Assembly: GCF_000247695.1 (NCBI RefSeq)
Contig: NW_004624800.1
Coordinates: forward strand, 9,027,929 to 9,091,928
Source: Heterocephalus glaber
Taxonomy: Eukaryota > Chordata > Mammalia > Rodentia > Bathyergidae
Length of the DNA stretch: 64,000 bases
Direction of reading: 5' to 3'
Below, in pieces: positions 47,015 through 57,736 of the stretch; positions within the stretch are counted from its first letter, which is position 1; every line of letters starts with the position of its first letter. The translations under genes were made by a program, and so were the position numbers. The notes beneath the pieces are model-generated. The model was not told the origin of the DNA. It made no database searches and saw only the letters and a list, made by a program, of their open reading frames with translations.

Positions 47015-47883
47015 TACACTTTTATTTCTTTTATATATTATTAATTTTATTGGTACATTTTAGGTATACAATATAATGACATTTATCATTGGGAATTTCC
47101 ACCTTTACATACTCTATCTTGGTTATTTTTCCCCCTTCCCCTCCCCTCCCTTAAACCCCTCCACCCCTCCCTATTTACAAAGGTTTTTTTTCCATTTTTA
47201 AAATTTTCTCAGATTAATTCCATTCACTTCTCTCCTTTCCCCAACCCCTCTCACTTTCCATTTCCCTTATTTCTCAGACAAAGAAGTAGAAATAGCAAAT
47301 AAATACATGAAAAAATGTTCAACATCACTGGTCATTCAAGAGATGCAGATGAAAACAATACTGAGATTCCACTTCACTCCAGAAAGAATGGCTGCTATCA
47401 AGAAATCATCTGATAATAAACGCTGGCAGGGCTGTGGGGAAAGAGGAACCCTGATCCACTGCTGGTGGGAATGTAGACTGGTGCAACCACTGTGGAAATC
47501 AGTGTGGAGAGACCTCAAAGAACTAGGACTGCAAGTCCCATTTGACCCAGCTATTCCCCTTCTGGGTGTCTTCCACAAAGAATTAAAAGAATCATACCAC
47601 AGTGATATATGCTCACCCATGTTTATAGGGGCACAGTTTGTAATAGCTTAAACTTGGAAACAGCCCAAATGCCCATCAACTGGGGATTGGATAAAGAAGA
47701 TGTGGTTTTTCTATAAAATAGAGTACTACTCTGCCATAAACAATGAGAAATTAGAGACATTTTTGGCTAAATGGATGCACACTGAGGCAATACTCTTAAG
47801 TGAAATAAACAGGACACACATGTGAATACTGAATATTTCTCTGATGTGAGAGACTGAAAGTGTAAATAAGGATTACACTTTTA
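47015..47883 (-). mobile_element. Twin-primed (5'-inverted) L1 with 10-bp TSD
   Basis: From 47025 to about 47268 the DNA is the reverse of the L1 3' end (ATTGGTACATTTTAGGTATA...ATGACATTTATCATTGGGAA, then a pyrimidine-rich 3' UTR). At about 47269 it flips into forward ORF2 sequence (CAGACAAAGAAGTAGAAATAG) that runs to GTGTAAATAAGGAT, the point just before the 3' UTR. TACACTTTTA flanks the whole unit at 47015-47024 and 47874-47883, so both halves came from a single insertion. Confidence 0.92.
47307..47651 (+). pseudogene. L1 ORF2p C-terminal fragment in one open frame
   Basis: A continuous 114-residue frame contains [40 protein letters not shown] and VPFDPAIPLLGVF, the Cys/Trp-containing C-terminal region of L1 ORF2p. 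It keeps the frame better than the 17- and 31-kb copies, suggesting a younger insertion. It lies in the inverted half of a twin-primed element, is cut off from the rest of ORF2, and has no function of its own. Confidence 0.85.
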
Positions 47884-48239
47884 AATATATACTTGCATTT
47901 TATCACAAAACAATATTACCAGGAAAAAAATTTTAAAAAAACACTGCCTTTGCCCTGGTTAGATTAAATTAAATACAGTGAGAATATTCATGCTACATAA
48001 AAATCTATGTCAAAGAAGGATGCTAGAGTGAAAGTTCTCTGCATTTCTATATACAATATTTATCACTGTACATTCAATGAATAAGGGCAGGGGAACCATT
48101 TGTGAAGTGTTTGTGAAGTACCACACAAAATCCATATGATACAGGGGGAAGAGATGTAACTCCCAAACCTACTAGGTATCTGAAACGTGAGTTCCTGTTC
48201 TATAAAATTGAAGAATGTATTCTAGGAACAAGAGAAGTT
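47884..48239. other. Unassigned AT-rich DNA
   Basis: No gene or repeat recognised. Confidence 0.4.
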
Positions 48240-48775
48240 AATAGTAGGCAAAATTTATTGGGAGAAAGAAAGCTTCTGCCTAAGAGAGACGGAAGGGGGA
48301 ATGGAAAGTGGGTTGCCTGCCCAACCCACTTTTCAAAGATGTTTTATACAGCAAAGCCATGTGGTGAGGTGGGTACAAAGTGGGACAAAACTATAAGACC
48401 CAATGGAAATTTACAAGGTGGGCATGAGGTAGGGCAAAACCATGACCAACCAATTAAATTACAAGTACAGTCACCCAGGTAACATTGATTAAATGGGGGG
48501 TCAAATGAGGAAGCAAGTAGCATAGCAAGCTTACAAGGATTTTCAGTAAGGGTGAGTCAGGGATATTTCCTGGACAGGCCCAGTTAAAATTTTGGCCCCC
48601 CACCCAGGTGATTGATACCGGTTTAGAATATCAATCACTGCTATTCATCCTACATGAGTGTGCTAATTTCTCTGCTTTTACATTGCTGGCCTTCAGTGAA
48701 TGTGTCTTCACTCTCCTCCATGTTGGCTCCTTGTGGGCTAGCCCTGTCTAACTGTCTACAAGATATCTAATTAAC
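48240..48775 (-). mobile_element. Probable solo LTR, minus strand
   Basis: On the minus strand a TATAAAA box (plus 48342-48348) is followed about 90 bases downstream by an AATAAA signal (plus 48254-48259), with a GC-richer R-like region between them. This U3-R-U5 arrangement, together with GC content higher than the flanks, points to an endogenous-retrovirus LTR. An 8-bp stem with a 6-base loop (GTGGGTTG...CAACCCAC, 48308-48329) lies inside the R-like part. Boundaries, TSD and family were not determined, and there is no coding region. Confidence 0.55.
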
Positions 48776-50985
48776 ATACCTATCTGCAATACATATAAGA
48801 TTCCATTTTGATAGTAAAATTAAAATCCCTGGTTCTCACTGATGCTTACACAATGTTAAATTTGAAATACTATCTCACATGTTGTCTCATGTCCTTATGT
48901 TTATTTACTATCTTTTGAATTTTCATAACAGGGATTTATATCTTCTGATTACCTAATCATGTCTACTCTGTCTTTCAATTCTAGTGCCTTAGCTTGCTGA
49001 TCAGATGGAATCTAATTCCCCATTTAAGAATGGGTCCTGCCCCACAGAGAATTTCGGAGAGTAATATAGTTTCTGCCAGAGAGCAACAGAGTCATTTGAG
49101 GCAAAGCCAGTCTTCCAGGGCAGCGGGGTACCATTTAGCAATTTACCTCCTCTGGGGCATTAATTGGTACCCTAGAGCACTGGAAGAGTTAATTTGCCTC
49201 ATACCGTGAGCAGTGAATCCTAGAGAAGTATGCTTAGTTCAGATCAAAACAATGTAGGATTTAGACAGAAACTGAAAGTAGCTTAAATTATGTACTATAA
49301 GATACTTTCAAATAAAAGAAATATGCAAAGTACTCGTAATTAAGATGTCATTTTTCTTCTGCAGGGATTTTAGGTACTTATAATTCTTAAGCTCAATTCC
49401 CTTTTCTCTTTCTTCAAAATCCACATTCTTGTAAAATATTGACACATTTGAAATAAACATGGGGCAGTCAGTCATTTTTGAAGATCACATGGCTATATAG
49501 TAATTTTTGAGGATAATATTTCTGTACAATTTGACACAAATCAAAGTAAAAAGGATAATGAATGAATCTGAAAGTGTACAAGCTTCAGCGTTGCCTCTGC
49601 ATCATATGACCATCAACTGGTGAATCACTATTTCACTTTAGTGACATGGGGAACAGTGCCACTAGAAATTGAAAAAATGCGTTTGTTATTTTGTAATTTG
49701 TTGTTTAAATTTTTTTAAAGTAAAAGATCACCTTGAGAATACCAGCTAATATCATATTATGACTAGTGGGAACATTCCGTGGCTTTTAAACTTTTTTAAG
49801 CTACAGGAAAACAGTAGAGCAGTTCCAACTAAACTGGGCTTTGGTAATCTCAGACCTACTCATTGCTTTTTGTCCAATCACACAAAAGTAGCCCACAAGT
49901 GTACCTTTTAGAGCTAAAGGGGCGATGCAATTTTTAAACTGTAGGGTAGAATCATATCAACATGTGTTGCTTTCTACGTTCAATAGACTGTGACAACCTT
50001 CTTTTCTAAACCCCCAGATTTCCCATGTAATGATCTTCATCATTATTGTATATGTTTGCCATATTTCTTTATGTTTCTCTATTACACAGCAGAAAGAAGG
50101 CCTCAAAAATATGGATGAATTAAAATCTTAAGCTTTTCTGTGGTCAGTGCAGAACTGACATTACAGTCTCCTTCCCCTGAAAAATCACATTTTCCCTGCT
50201 ACAACTGAAGAAAGAGAAGGAGGAGCCAGGAGAAGAGTATTTCTTTCTTACGGGACAGACACTGTAATGTCTTAACACTGGGAAGAAAATAGAGGATTCA
50301 GGTATTTGAAAGTAGGTCAGATTGCTCAAGCTCACACTATGTGAGGGAGAGAAATGGTGGACATAAAGGTAAAGGAGAGAAAGACTTCTGGAACTGGGGT
50401 GGGTTTTATTCTATATTCAGATTTTTGCATATTCTCCTAAGGTCATCTGGAGTCCTTAAGGAGGAAAAACCGTTCACAGTTGAAAAGTAAAGGGATTAGT
50501 CAGACCACCACACTGTAGTCTGTACTAGAAGACAAGATTGAAATCAGTGAATTTGAGATAGCATCACAGTCTCTGTCATACTAGTGCATGTGCGTAGACA
50601 CACACAGAAACATGGGGATTTATGTGGAGTATGTTTTACAAAGTCACTCGGGATGCTTTTAGCAGAATTGAAGTTCACAGAATATGTTATGACTTTAAAA
50701 TAAGGTTATTATTTACATGCTGCTTCTCAGACCCTCTGAAAATTTCAGAATGTGTTAGCACAAGAAATATTGAACTCTTCATAAGGCACTATGTTTTTCT
50801 ACAACCCCATCGAAATACATAAACCCTTGCAGCAGTTTTGACATTTGAGTGGCTGCTGTGATTAGTCATGCCAATCTGTCAGTGAACAAGAGCTTGCCCT
50901 AAAGCCATCAGGGACAATATGTTGTTTGTTCATTAGAATGCTCATGATTATGAAGAATTCAAGCATTGTGAAGTCAGATCAGCCT
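48776..50985. other. Unassigned DNA
   Basis: No gene or confidently named repeat. Short frames at 48994-49209, 50144-50335 and 50622-50822 lack recognisable motifs. Confidence 0.45.
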
Positions 50986-51085
50986 TGGAAATCATGGAAC
51001 CCAACTGCTTTTTATTCACATAGGAAGAAACTGAGGTTTCAGGAATGAAAGTAATTTGCTTACAGCCATCATATCTGTTCCTGAG
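50986..51085 (-). mobile_element. MIR-like fragment, minus strand
   Basis: TTATTCACATAGGAAGAAAC, TGAGGTTTCAGGAATGAAAG and TAATTTGCTTACAGCCATC resemble reverse-strand MIR (ACAGATGAGGAAACTGAGGC.., TTAAGTAACTTGCCCAAGG..). Short and diverged. Confidence 0.5.
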
Positions 51086-51142
51086 GAGAGATTATTTTAA
51101 AGCATTCAGAAGTTTCTCTCAACTTCTCAGAATCACCTCCTC

Positions 51143-51150
51143 TCACACAC

Positions 51151-51188
<38 letters not shown>
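51143..51188. repeat. (AC)n microsatellite with CG interruptions
   Basis: About 20 AC units, with ACGC interruptions near both ends. Confidence 0.95.
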
Positions 51189-51189
<1 letters not shown>

Positions 51190-51829
51190 TGCCTTATGCT
51201 ACCTAGTAGCTTTTCTGTGCCTCATAATGAAATATAATGACATTGAAACCAACCTTACAAATTAAGTCCTGAAAATCCCCGTTGTTTCTAAATTATGAGG
51301 TCATTTCTCTGACTTAAGAATTCTTCATGTAGCACAATGAAAATGAATGGGACTACAGCTTCCTTCTACCATAAAGTAGTCTTTTTAATTGAAATGAACC
51401 ACAACGAAGGGAAACTAACAGCAGCTGTTTCTCAGAGGAGATTTAGTAACTCACAGCCTCTCTTAGCATCTTCTTAGTGAGGAGATGAATAAAGCATCTG
51501 AGATCCTCACCTGTGGAAACATTAGAACGATCTGACCTACTCCAGTGCCACCTTACGAGGAGCAACCCACTGGCTTCCTTTCACTCATTTGTATAGGAGA
51601 CTTCTTAACCTGAAATCACTTTGAGTTCAATTTATTTCTATTTTAGTGATTAAAGGTAACATTAATCTTTTAGATTGGGCTTTTGAATTATCAAAAAAAA
51701 ATAAAGACCTTTCTTTTAGAACTGGTTAATATTCTGGAATAATGGTCCCAATCAACCATCTTTAGCCTGCTGTTATCAAAACTCTCCATACATATTAATG
51801 CATTTCCTGTCTCAGTGTTCTTAACACAG
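51189..51829. other. Unassigned DNA
   Basis: No gene or transposon recognised. Confidence 0.4.
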
Positions 51830-51955
51830 CCATGATGATTTCTTCTGATCTTTCCTTTTTTTAGATCCCACAGATCTGTAAACTTCCAGTATTATTCTTT
51901 TCACAAACTGAGCCAGAGTGCCTGATCTTTAGTCAAACCGGGTTCTAAAGAATTC
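51830..51955 (+). mobile_element. Possible L2 fragment
   Basis: TTCACAAACTGAGCCAGAGT, GCCTGATCTTTAGTCAAACC resembles the L2 segment 'CACACTGCAGCCAGAGTGATCTTTCTAAAAC'. Flanking similarity is weak. Confidence 0.4.
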
Positions 51956-52191
51956 AGTGAATTCAGTTTTGCTTACATTTACAAGATCTTCTAATCATTT
52001 TAGTCATTGCAAGTTGGATGCTGTAATTTCCACAAAGGAGATACTGTGCTTGATGAGATGAGGGAAAATGGGCAGAACTGTGTTCTGTGCAGAAGCTGTG
52101 ACCATCAGCAGTGACCTAGAGAAGTCACATACAGTGAGCTTCTGGGTTGTAATGCATATGAGATTAAAGAAATGTTGAAAGTAGAGTGAGA

Positions 52192-52194
<3 letters not shown>

Positions 52195-52240
<46 letters not shown>
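52195..52240. repeat. (GT)n microsatellite
   Basis: About 22 uninterrupted GT units. Confidence 0.97.
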
Positions 52241-52244
<4 letters not shown>

Positions 52245-52387
52245 AAGGAGAGGCAAAGAGACTTGTCAACATTTAGTGAAGCTGAGAAATCATATTAAAA
52301 TTTGTCCTCTAATTCAGGCACTCTATTAGACTGAGGCAGTTGGATCACAAGTTTGAATACAGCCAAGTTTAATCCCTAGTAGTATAA

Positions 52388-52460
52388 AAGAAAGGGAAGA
52401 GGGAGGGAGGGAGGGAGAGAGAGAGACAGAGACAGAGACAGAGAAGAAAAAAAAAAAAGA
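52388..52460. repeat. GGGA / GA / GACA purine-rich simple repeat
   Basis: GGGA units pass into GA and then GACAGA units, ending in an A-run at 52446-52457. Preceded by TTTAATCCCTAGTAGTA, it may mark the tail of a very diverged SINE. Confidence 0.88.
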
Positions 52461-54081
52461 TATATTATACTCCCAACGTTTACAGAGAACTTTTAACTGC
52501 TCAGAAGGATGGATGGAATGAAATGATAAAAATAAAGTGAAATGTGCAACCACTTTGGATAAATTCTATCTTAATAAAGACATTTCTATATTAATAACAA
52601 ATATTTAATCTTTTTCCCATCCAAATTAGAGGCTAAAGAATTCACTTTGTACTGAGTTTCAGTAGTCACTGCTTTAGAAGTAACTACTCTCTATGCTTTC
52701 ACAACACTCAAAAGTAAGGCAATAAATCCTTCAAATTCTCAATCCAGAGTTTCTAGCTCCATAGAGGGGTATAATCACTTCTGTCCAGCATAAAAATATC
52801 TAATGACTTTTATATCACTGTGTTTATCTGCCTCACAGTCATACAGTCAACCTACAACTTTTTTAAATTAATGATTTTGAGACAGATGTTTCTTGTAGTT
52901 TGAAATAGGAAGAGGAAGTAAATATCACCCCACAGCCAAAATGAAGAAAAAGGTATCCAGAAGCTTATCGAGCTTTTTATGATTGGTGAAACCTTGAAGC
53001 TATTAATTAGTAAGCTATAAGGGTAATAAATGGAGAAGCACAACTGGAGGTTCTGCAGACAGCAGGCTAAAATGCATTGTATCCAAAGATTACATGAATT
53101 ATAACCTAACTAGGCTACAAGCCCAGAACATTGTGTTGGACATATTTAAACAATAATGGAGAATTTGAATCTAAATATGATTCTAATACATAGAGCTGGC
53201 TAGAAAATAGGATGCCTTGTGAATTTGCACAAATTTATAGTGTGTTCATGTGTACATTTGTGTGTGGGGATGTGTGTTTACAGGTGTGACCAAAATATAG
53301 TGAATGTTTAAATTTAAAAAATTATTACAGTAAAAGATACATCACCATTAATTCTCTCTTGTCATGTTCAGAGGCAGTTCTAGAAATCCTCTTTTATGAT
53401 TGCCTTTAGTTGTGCTGTCATGGCTGCCTCCAGTGACCTGCATTGATTTAAAACATTTACCTTTCATGGTCATGGTGATGTGGCGAAGAGCTAGAAGTTG
53501 TACAGTCTAGCTGTGATGTATAAGGTGGACAACTATGTACTGCAATGTTTTTATGAGCCTGCCTTTTGGTTAGCACTCAGCAATGGCATTCACTGAATTT
53601 TTTATCATACCTTTAGACAATCACCTAAGTGGATTCTAGAATTGAGTTAGAAAGTGGCAAGAAAGATGGGACAGGTGCGTTGGAAATGAGAGGAAATATT
53701 TTGAGGGGATGATGACAACGTGTCTTTTTCTGTAATAATTTTTTATGTAAACATTCATCATGTAGTTTGATCACACATTGTACATGTAGAAATTTTGGGT
53801 TTTCTCAATGGAAATTATTAGCTTGAAAGCATTCTTTTTTCTTGTTGGAAATATGCAGATAAGACAAGGGATAAGTTTTGATTCTGGGGAACTGGTAAGC
53901 TTTGGATGTATCTATTTTCACAACAGTACACAAAAGAAAGAACAGTGCTCATAAAACATAGACATATGTTTTATAGCTCATAAAACTCAAGACATTCAGT
54001 GGAAAAATTAAAAAGTGGGGAAAGTGTGAGATGAACATATACTTCTCTTCCTGTCATTCTTCTACAATGCATTCAAACTTA
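52461..54081. other. Unassigned DNA
   Basis: No gene recognised. The 53290-53600 part has somewhat higher complexity but I cannot relate it to a known element. Confidence 0.45.
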
Positions 54082-54178
54082 GGCCGGGGATTTAGTTCAG
54101 CTGTTCCGCCTCCTGCTTCGAAAGCGCAAGGACCTGAGTTTGATCCCCAGTACCAAAAAAAAAAAAAAACAAAAAAAC
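54082..54178 (+). mobile_element. ID-type tRNA-derived SINE
   Basis: GGCCGGGGATTTAGTTCAGC, TGTTCCGCCTCCTGCTTCG, AAAGCGCAAGGACC, GAGTTTGATCCCCAGTACC and an A15-plus tail. Flanks TCAAACTTA and CCAAATTTA may be a decayed TSD. The A box has a T change (TAGTTCAGC). Confidence 0.93.
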
Positions 54179-54757
54179 CCCACCAAATTTAAAAACTAAT
54201 CAAATAAGAAAAAAGCAAAAAAAAAGTCATGGATCTTTGACAAACAAATATATGATGTACTATGTAAAATTAATATAATTATAGAATCTAATTTTGTTTA
54301 AGTGGGGATTGAACAGGAGCTGAACTTCCCTGCATTGTTTTCTTATGAAATCTCTAAACATTCTCTCCATCAGTTTTCCAGAATTAAAAGAGATTTATTA
54401 TGGCAAAGAGCCTATCAACAGAGACCATTTTGAAAGGTATTTCATACCCATATGGTACATGATTAACTGATTTTAAATAATTCAGAGCTGCCACCCTGCA
54501 AAGCTTTTGTGGACTTTGATGAAATAATGCCTAGAAGGTAGATTTTGTGTTATTGGAACCCCATGCTGTTAAATAACATTTACTTCATTTATCTGAAAGT
54601 ATTAGCATTGCCCACCCCATTGGTCAGCTAATTAGACATGAATCTACTAAACAAAAGATAATGTTTTCATTCTCACTATGTCTTAAATTAAGTTTTCACA
54701 TATTTAAATTATTATTTTAAGTTATGCTGATATATATATTCTTTTTTCCTTGTGATT
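54179..54757. other. Unassigned DNA
   Basis: No gene or transposon recognised. Confidence 0.4.
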
Positions 54758-55130
54758 AAGAAGAATTTGAGGGTTCTAATTTCCAATGATGAATGTCATT
54801 ATATTGTATACCTAAAATTTACCAGTGATTAGAATGAATAATCGATAATGTAAAATAGGAAGAAAAGGTCCAAAGGGGTAGGGTAGTGGGAATGGCAGGG
54901 GAAAGGAAAGAAGGGAAAGGAAAAATGCCGAGAAATGGAAAAAATGGAAATAAAGTCTTTGTAAATAGGGAAGGGTGGAGGGGGTGAAGGGAGGGCTAGG
55001 AATGGGGAAAAAATAAGAACCAAGATGCATTATGTAAAAGTACAAGTTCCCAATGAGAAATGTAATTGTGTTGTATACCTAAAATGTACCAATAAAAGAA
55101 TTTAAGGAAAAAAAAAAGAAGAATTTGAGG
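54758..55130 (+). mobile_element. L1 3'-end insertion with two 3' ends inside one TSD
   Basis: AAGAAGAATTTGAGG flanks the unit at 54758-54772 and 55116-55130. Inside, the first about 50 bases (TTTCCAATGATGAATGTCAT to TTTACCAG) are an L1 3' terminus. They are followed directly by an L1 3' UTR (from about 54827: GATAATGTAAAATAGG, purine-rich) running to a second 3' terminus (CCAATGAGAAATGTAATTG...GTACCAATAAAAG) and an A-tail. No A-tail separates the two ends. No open frame. Confidence 0.92.
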
Positions 55131-55684
55131 TGTAGATGACAAAAAATAGTTGATGAGATCAACTGGATTTGATATGTACAAAATCTGAACAAAGAAAGAA
55201 AAACTTGTAAAATGACATCATATTTTTTCTGTACTTATTTGTAGAAATCACGCATTTGCCCTGAGATCCAGTTTATATTTTACATTTGAATATGCAACTC
55301 AGGTGCTTCAAAGGACCAACACCACAAGCTTGCATTGTAGACTTCCAAAGAGGACAAACCTGTGGTTAATGTCAACCTTTTGCTTGTTGTATTGTTCCAA
55401 GCACAAATTTATGTCACTGATGTGCCTTACATTTTCCTTCTCACCCCACTGAAGTCATGAATCAGCCTGGAAACAATGCTTGATTTTGTTCTTTCACTAT
55501 ATGAAACTGAAGCTGTAGAAGACCATCACATGATGCTTTAAGAAAATAGCTACAAAGAACAAAATATTTCTTTGTCAACAATAAAAACACTTACAATGGT
55601 AATCTTTACTTATTATCAAAATGTAGTTGCATTTCAAACTTATATTGTCTGTATAATAGAGCAATCTGGCAGTCATATACCTTT
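55131..55684. other. Unassigned DNA
   Basis: No gene or transposon recognised. Confidence 0.4.
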
Positions 55685-55755
55685 CCATAAACTCTAAAGC
55701 TCACAGCAGGTAAGTGGTGTGTCCAAGGTCACACAGGTAATTAACAGAAACAAGA
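55685..55755 (-). mobile_element. MIR fragment, minus strand
   Basis: CTCACAGCAGGTAAGTGGTG, TGTCCAAGGTCACACAGGTAA matches reverse-strand MIR core sequence. Confidence 0.65.
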
Positions 55756-55807
55756 AAAGAACAAATATGTCCTACTATTAGTGTTGAACTTTTCTTCAAC
55801 AAAGGCT

Positions 55808-56120
55808 CAGTGGACCTTCCATATCTACAGTTTCAAGCCAACTGCAGATCAAAAATACTGTGGAAAATCGCTTATGTACTGAACATGTATTGACATTTTT
55901 CTTTCTTTGTCATTATTCCTTTAAAAAACAGTATAACAATTATAGGACAGTATTTACCTGGCCTTAGCACTATAAATAATCTAATGGTTAAAGTATATTG
56001 GAGGATGTGTGTAGATAATGTGCAAATATTGTGACATTTTCTACAAGGACCTTGAGTGTCTTTAGACTTTGATATCCTAGGAGATTCTGGAATGGATCTT
56101 CCATGCACCTGAGGAAAATA
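55808..56120 (+). mobile_element. Tigger-derived MITE relic
   Basis: CAGTGGACCTTCCATATCTA, AAGCCAACTGCAGATCAAAA, TATGTACTGAACATGTATTG, TTTGTCATTATTCCTTTAAA, ACAGTATAACAATTATAGG, TAAAGTATATTGGAGGATGT, GTGCAAATATTGTGACATTT and GGACCTTGAGTGTC follow, in order, a known mammalian Tigger-type non-autonomous family (CAGTCGGCCCTC.., GTACTGAACATGTACAGAC.., AAGTATACGGGAGGATGTG..). The right terminus is too diverged to place exactly. No coding capacity. Confidence 0.85.
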
Positions 56121-56283
56121 GTTATCTAAATATGGAGCGCAGAGTTGTATATGGATGTAGGGTTAATGTAGGGAGAGTAAATATGGTTTAATCAGCAACC
56201 CAGATTAATTGGTATTGCAATGTTCTTCTTAATTATTTTCATGTGGTCTAAATCATAGCATTGAGGAAGGTACTAGATGGCAG

Positions 56284-56332
56284 CTCTCTCTGTCTCTCTG
56301 TCTGTCTGTCTCTGTCTGTCTCTCTCTCTGAA
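56284..56332. repeat. TCTC / TCTG simple repeat
   Basis: TCTCTCTGTCTG-type units over about 45 bp. Confidence 0.9.
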
Positions 56333-56335
56333 GAA

Positions 56336-56525
56336 TGATTTAAAGTCAGAGTTTTAAAGTCAGACACACCTAAGAACATAGTCTAAAAGCCCTGTGATGG
56401 ACTGTAACTATACTGAGCGAGGTACCGAGCTTTCAGTTATAAGTCTCTAATTCCTCAATGGAAAATACAAGTGTATGTAAGCGGCTTAGCATAATTTAGT
56501 TAATATTAATAAGTATTATCTATTG
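56336..56525 (+). mobile_element. MIR relic
   Basis: GAGTTTTAAAGTCAGACACAC, TAAGTCTCTAATTCCTCAATG, GTGTATGTAAGCGGCTTAGCA and a TATTAATAAGTATTAT end follow MIR order (GGAGTCAGAC.., CCTCA.., GCGCTTAGCACAG.., TAAATGTTA..). Confidence 0.65.
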
Positions 56526-57612
56526 TGACTGGCAATAAAGTAATCATATGCAGTTTGTATTGTGATATTGCAACTAATAAAGTGCAAATTTAAACTAGAA
56601 AATTAAATGAAATTTTGGTTGTCAACAACTCTTAATCATAGTACTAACAATTGAAAGTAATCAAAAAGTAGATTCTTCTTATTTATTATTATCATCATTT
56701 TAAAATTCTATAATAAATGGTTACAAGTTCCAAAGCAGACTCTTATGTCAGGTGTATGGTTATATAACCATCTTTCGAGCTAAAAGTAGCTTTGGATCTC
56801 ACCTGCCATGCTTGGTTCTTCTTTAAAGTAATTTCAAGCCTCTTAGTGGATTTAAATAATTTTATGACTGAGACACTAATGAAACAGGTCAGCAAGTGGT
56901 AGTGTCACACATAGAGTTGAGAAACGAGTCTGGATATTTTTTGGGAAGGCAGATATGGAGCTAAGATTTGGGAATCATCATCTATAAGTAATTTTCAAAA
57001 GTACAAATTCTACTTAATCCATGAATATGGAAAGTGAAAAGGTCCAAGTTTTGAGAAAAATGGCATGTCAACAATTTAAAGTGAAGCATACTCAGAAAGT
57101 GGTCTATATAAAAGGGAAATCAAGATCCAATGTCTAACAAAATGGAAAAAGGAGTTGTAAGGAGAAAGAGAGGTCAGCCATGTCAGTCCTTCAGATGAGC
57201 CAAAAAAGTTGAGAAATGAACACTGGTCTCAGTGGGGAGGATTCCTTCATATCTGCAGTGTGTTCCAAAGTTTCGGGACAAACATTGAGTTCGCGGAATA
57301 TGTTAGTATACAAAAGTTTAAATATGTAATTTAAGTAAGATTTTAAAAGCATCATAGCCTTCTAATACTGTTTTTTCCACATTCAAGAATTGTGATTATT
57401 GAAATCATAAGATAAGTCTACATAGAATTTTTTCATTAACTTTTATTTTCATTATTTATAATGCTTTGGTCAAAGATGAAGATGATTTTAGAGTCACTTT
57501 ACAAGTTTTCAAAAACTTTATGGCACCTAAGAAGTAAACTGCAAACAAATTATTATGAAAGAGCTTTGAGGGGAAAAATAATTTTACTATGAAGCTTGAT
57601 TATATATTTTAT
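56526..57612. other. Unassigned DNA, with one possible DNA-transposon start
   Basis: No gene recognised. At 57256 CAGTGTGTTCCAAAGTTTCG followed by GGACAAAC has the look of a DNA-transposon terminus, but no matching end was found. Confidence 0.4.
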
Positions 57613-57736
57613 CTGCCATATGTATTTTATTTTTCATTGTTTGTTTTGTACCAGGGATCGAACTCGGGACCTTGTGCTTGTGAGGCAGCCGGCGGAACCA
57701 CTGAGCTAAATCTCTGGCCCTGCCATATGTATTTTA
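57613..57736 (-). mobile_element. ID-type tRNA-derived SINE with 17-bp TSD
   Basis: In reverse it reads GGCCAGAGATTTAGCTCAGT, GGTTCCGCCGGCTGCCTCAC, AAGCACAAGGTCCC, GAGTTCGATCCCTGGTAC and a short A-rich tail. CTGCCATATGTATTTTA flanks it at 57613-57629 and 57720-57736. It carries the TTCCG/CTGCCTC diagnostic bases. Confidence 0.96.

Noticed and set aside
57256..57420. Full DNA transposon beginning CAGTGTGTTCC
   Set aside because: No inverted partner end or target duplication was found; one terminal-looking phrase is not enough.
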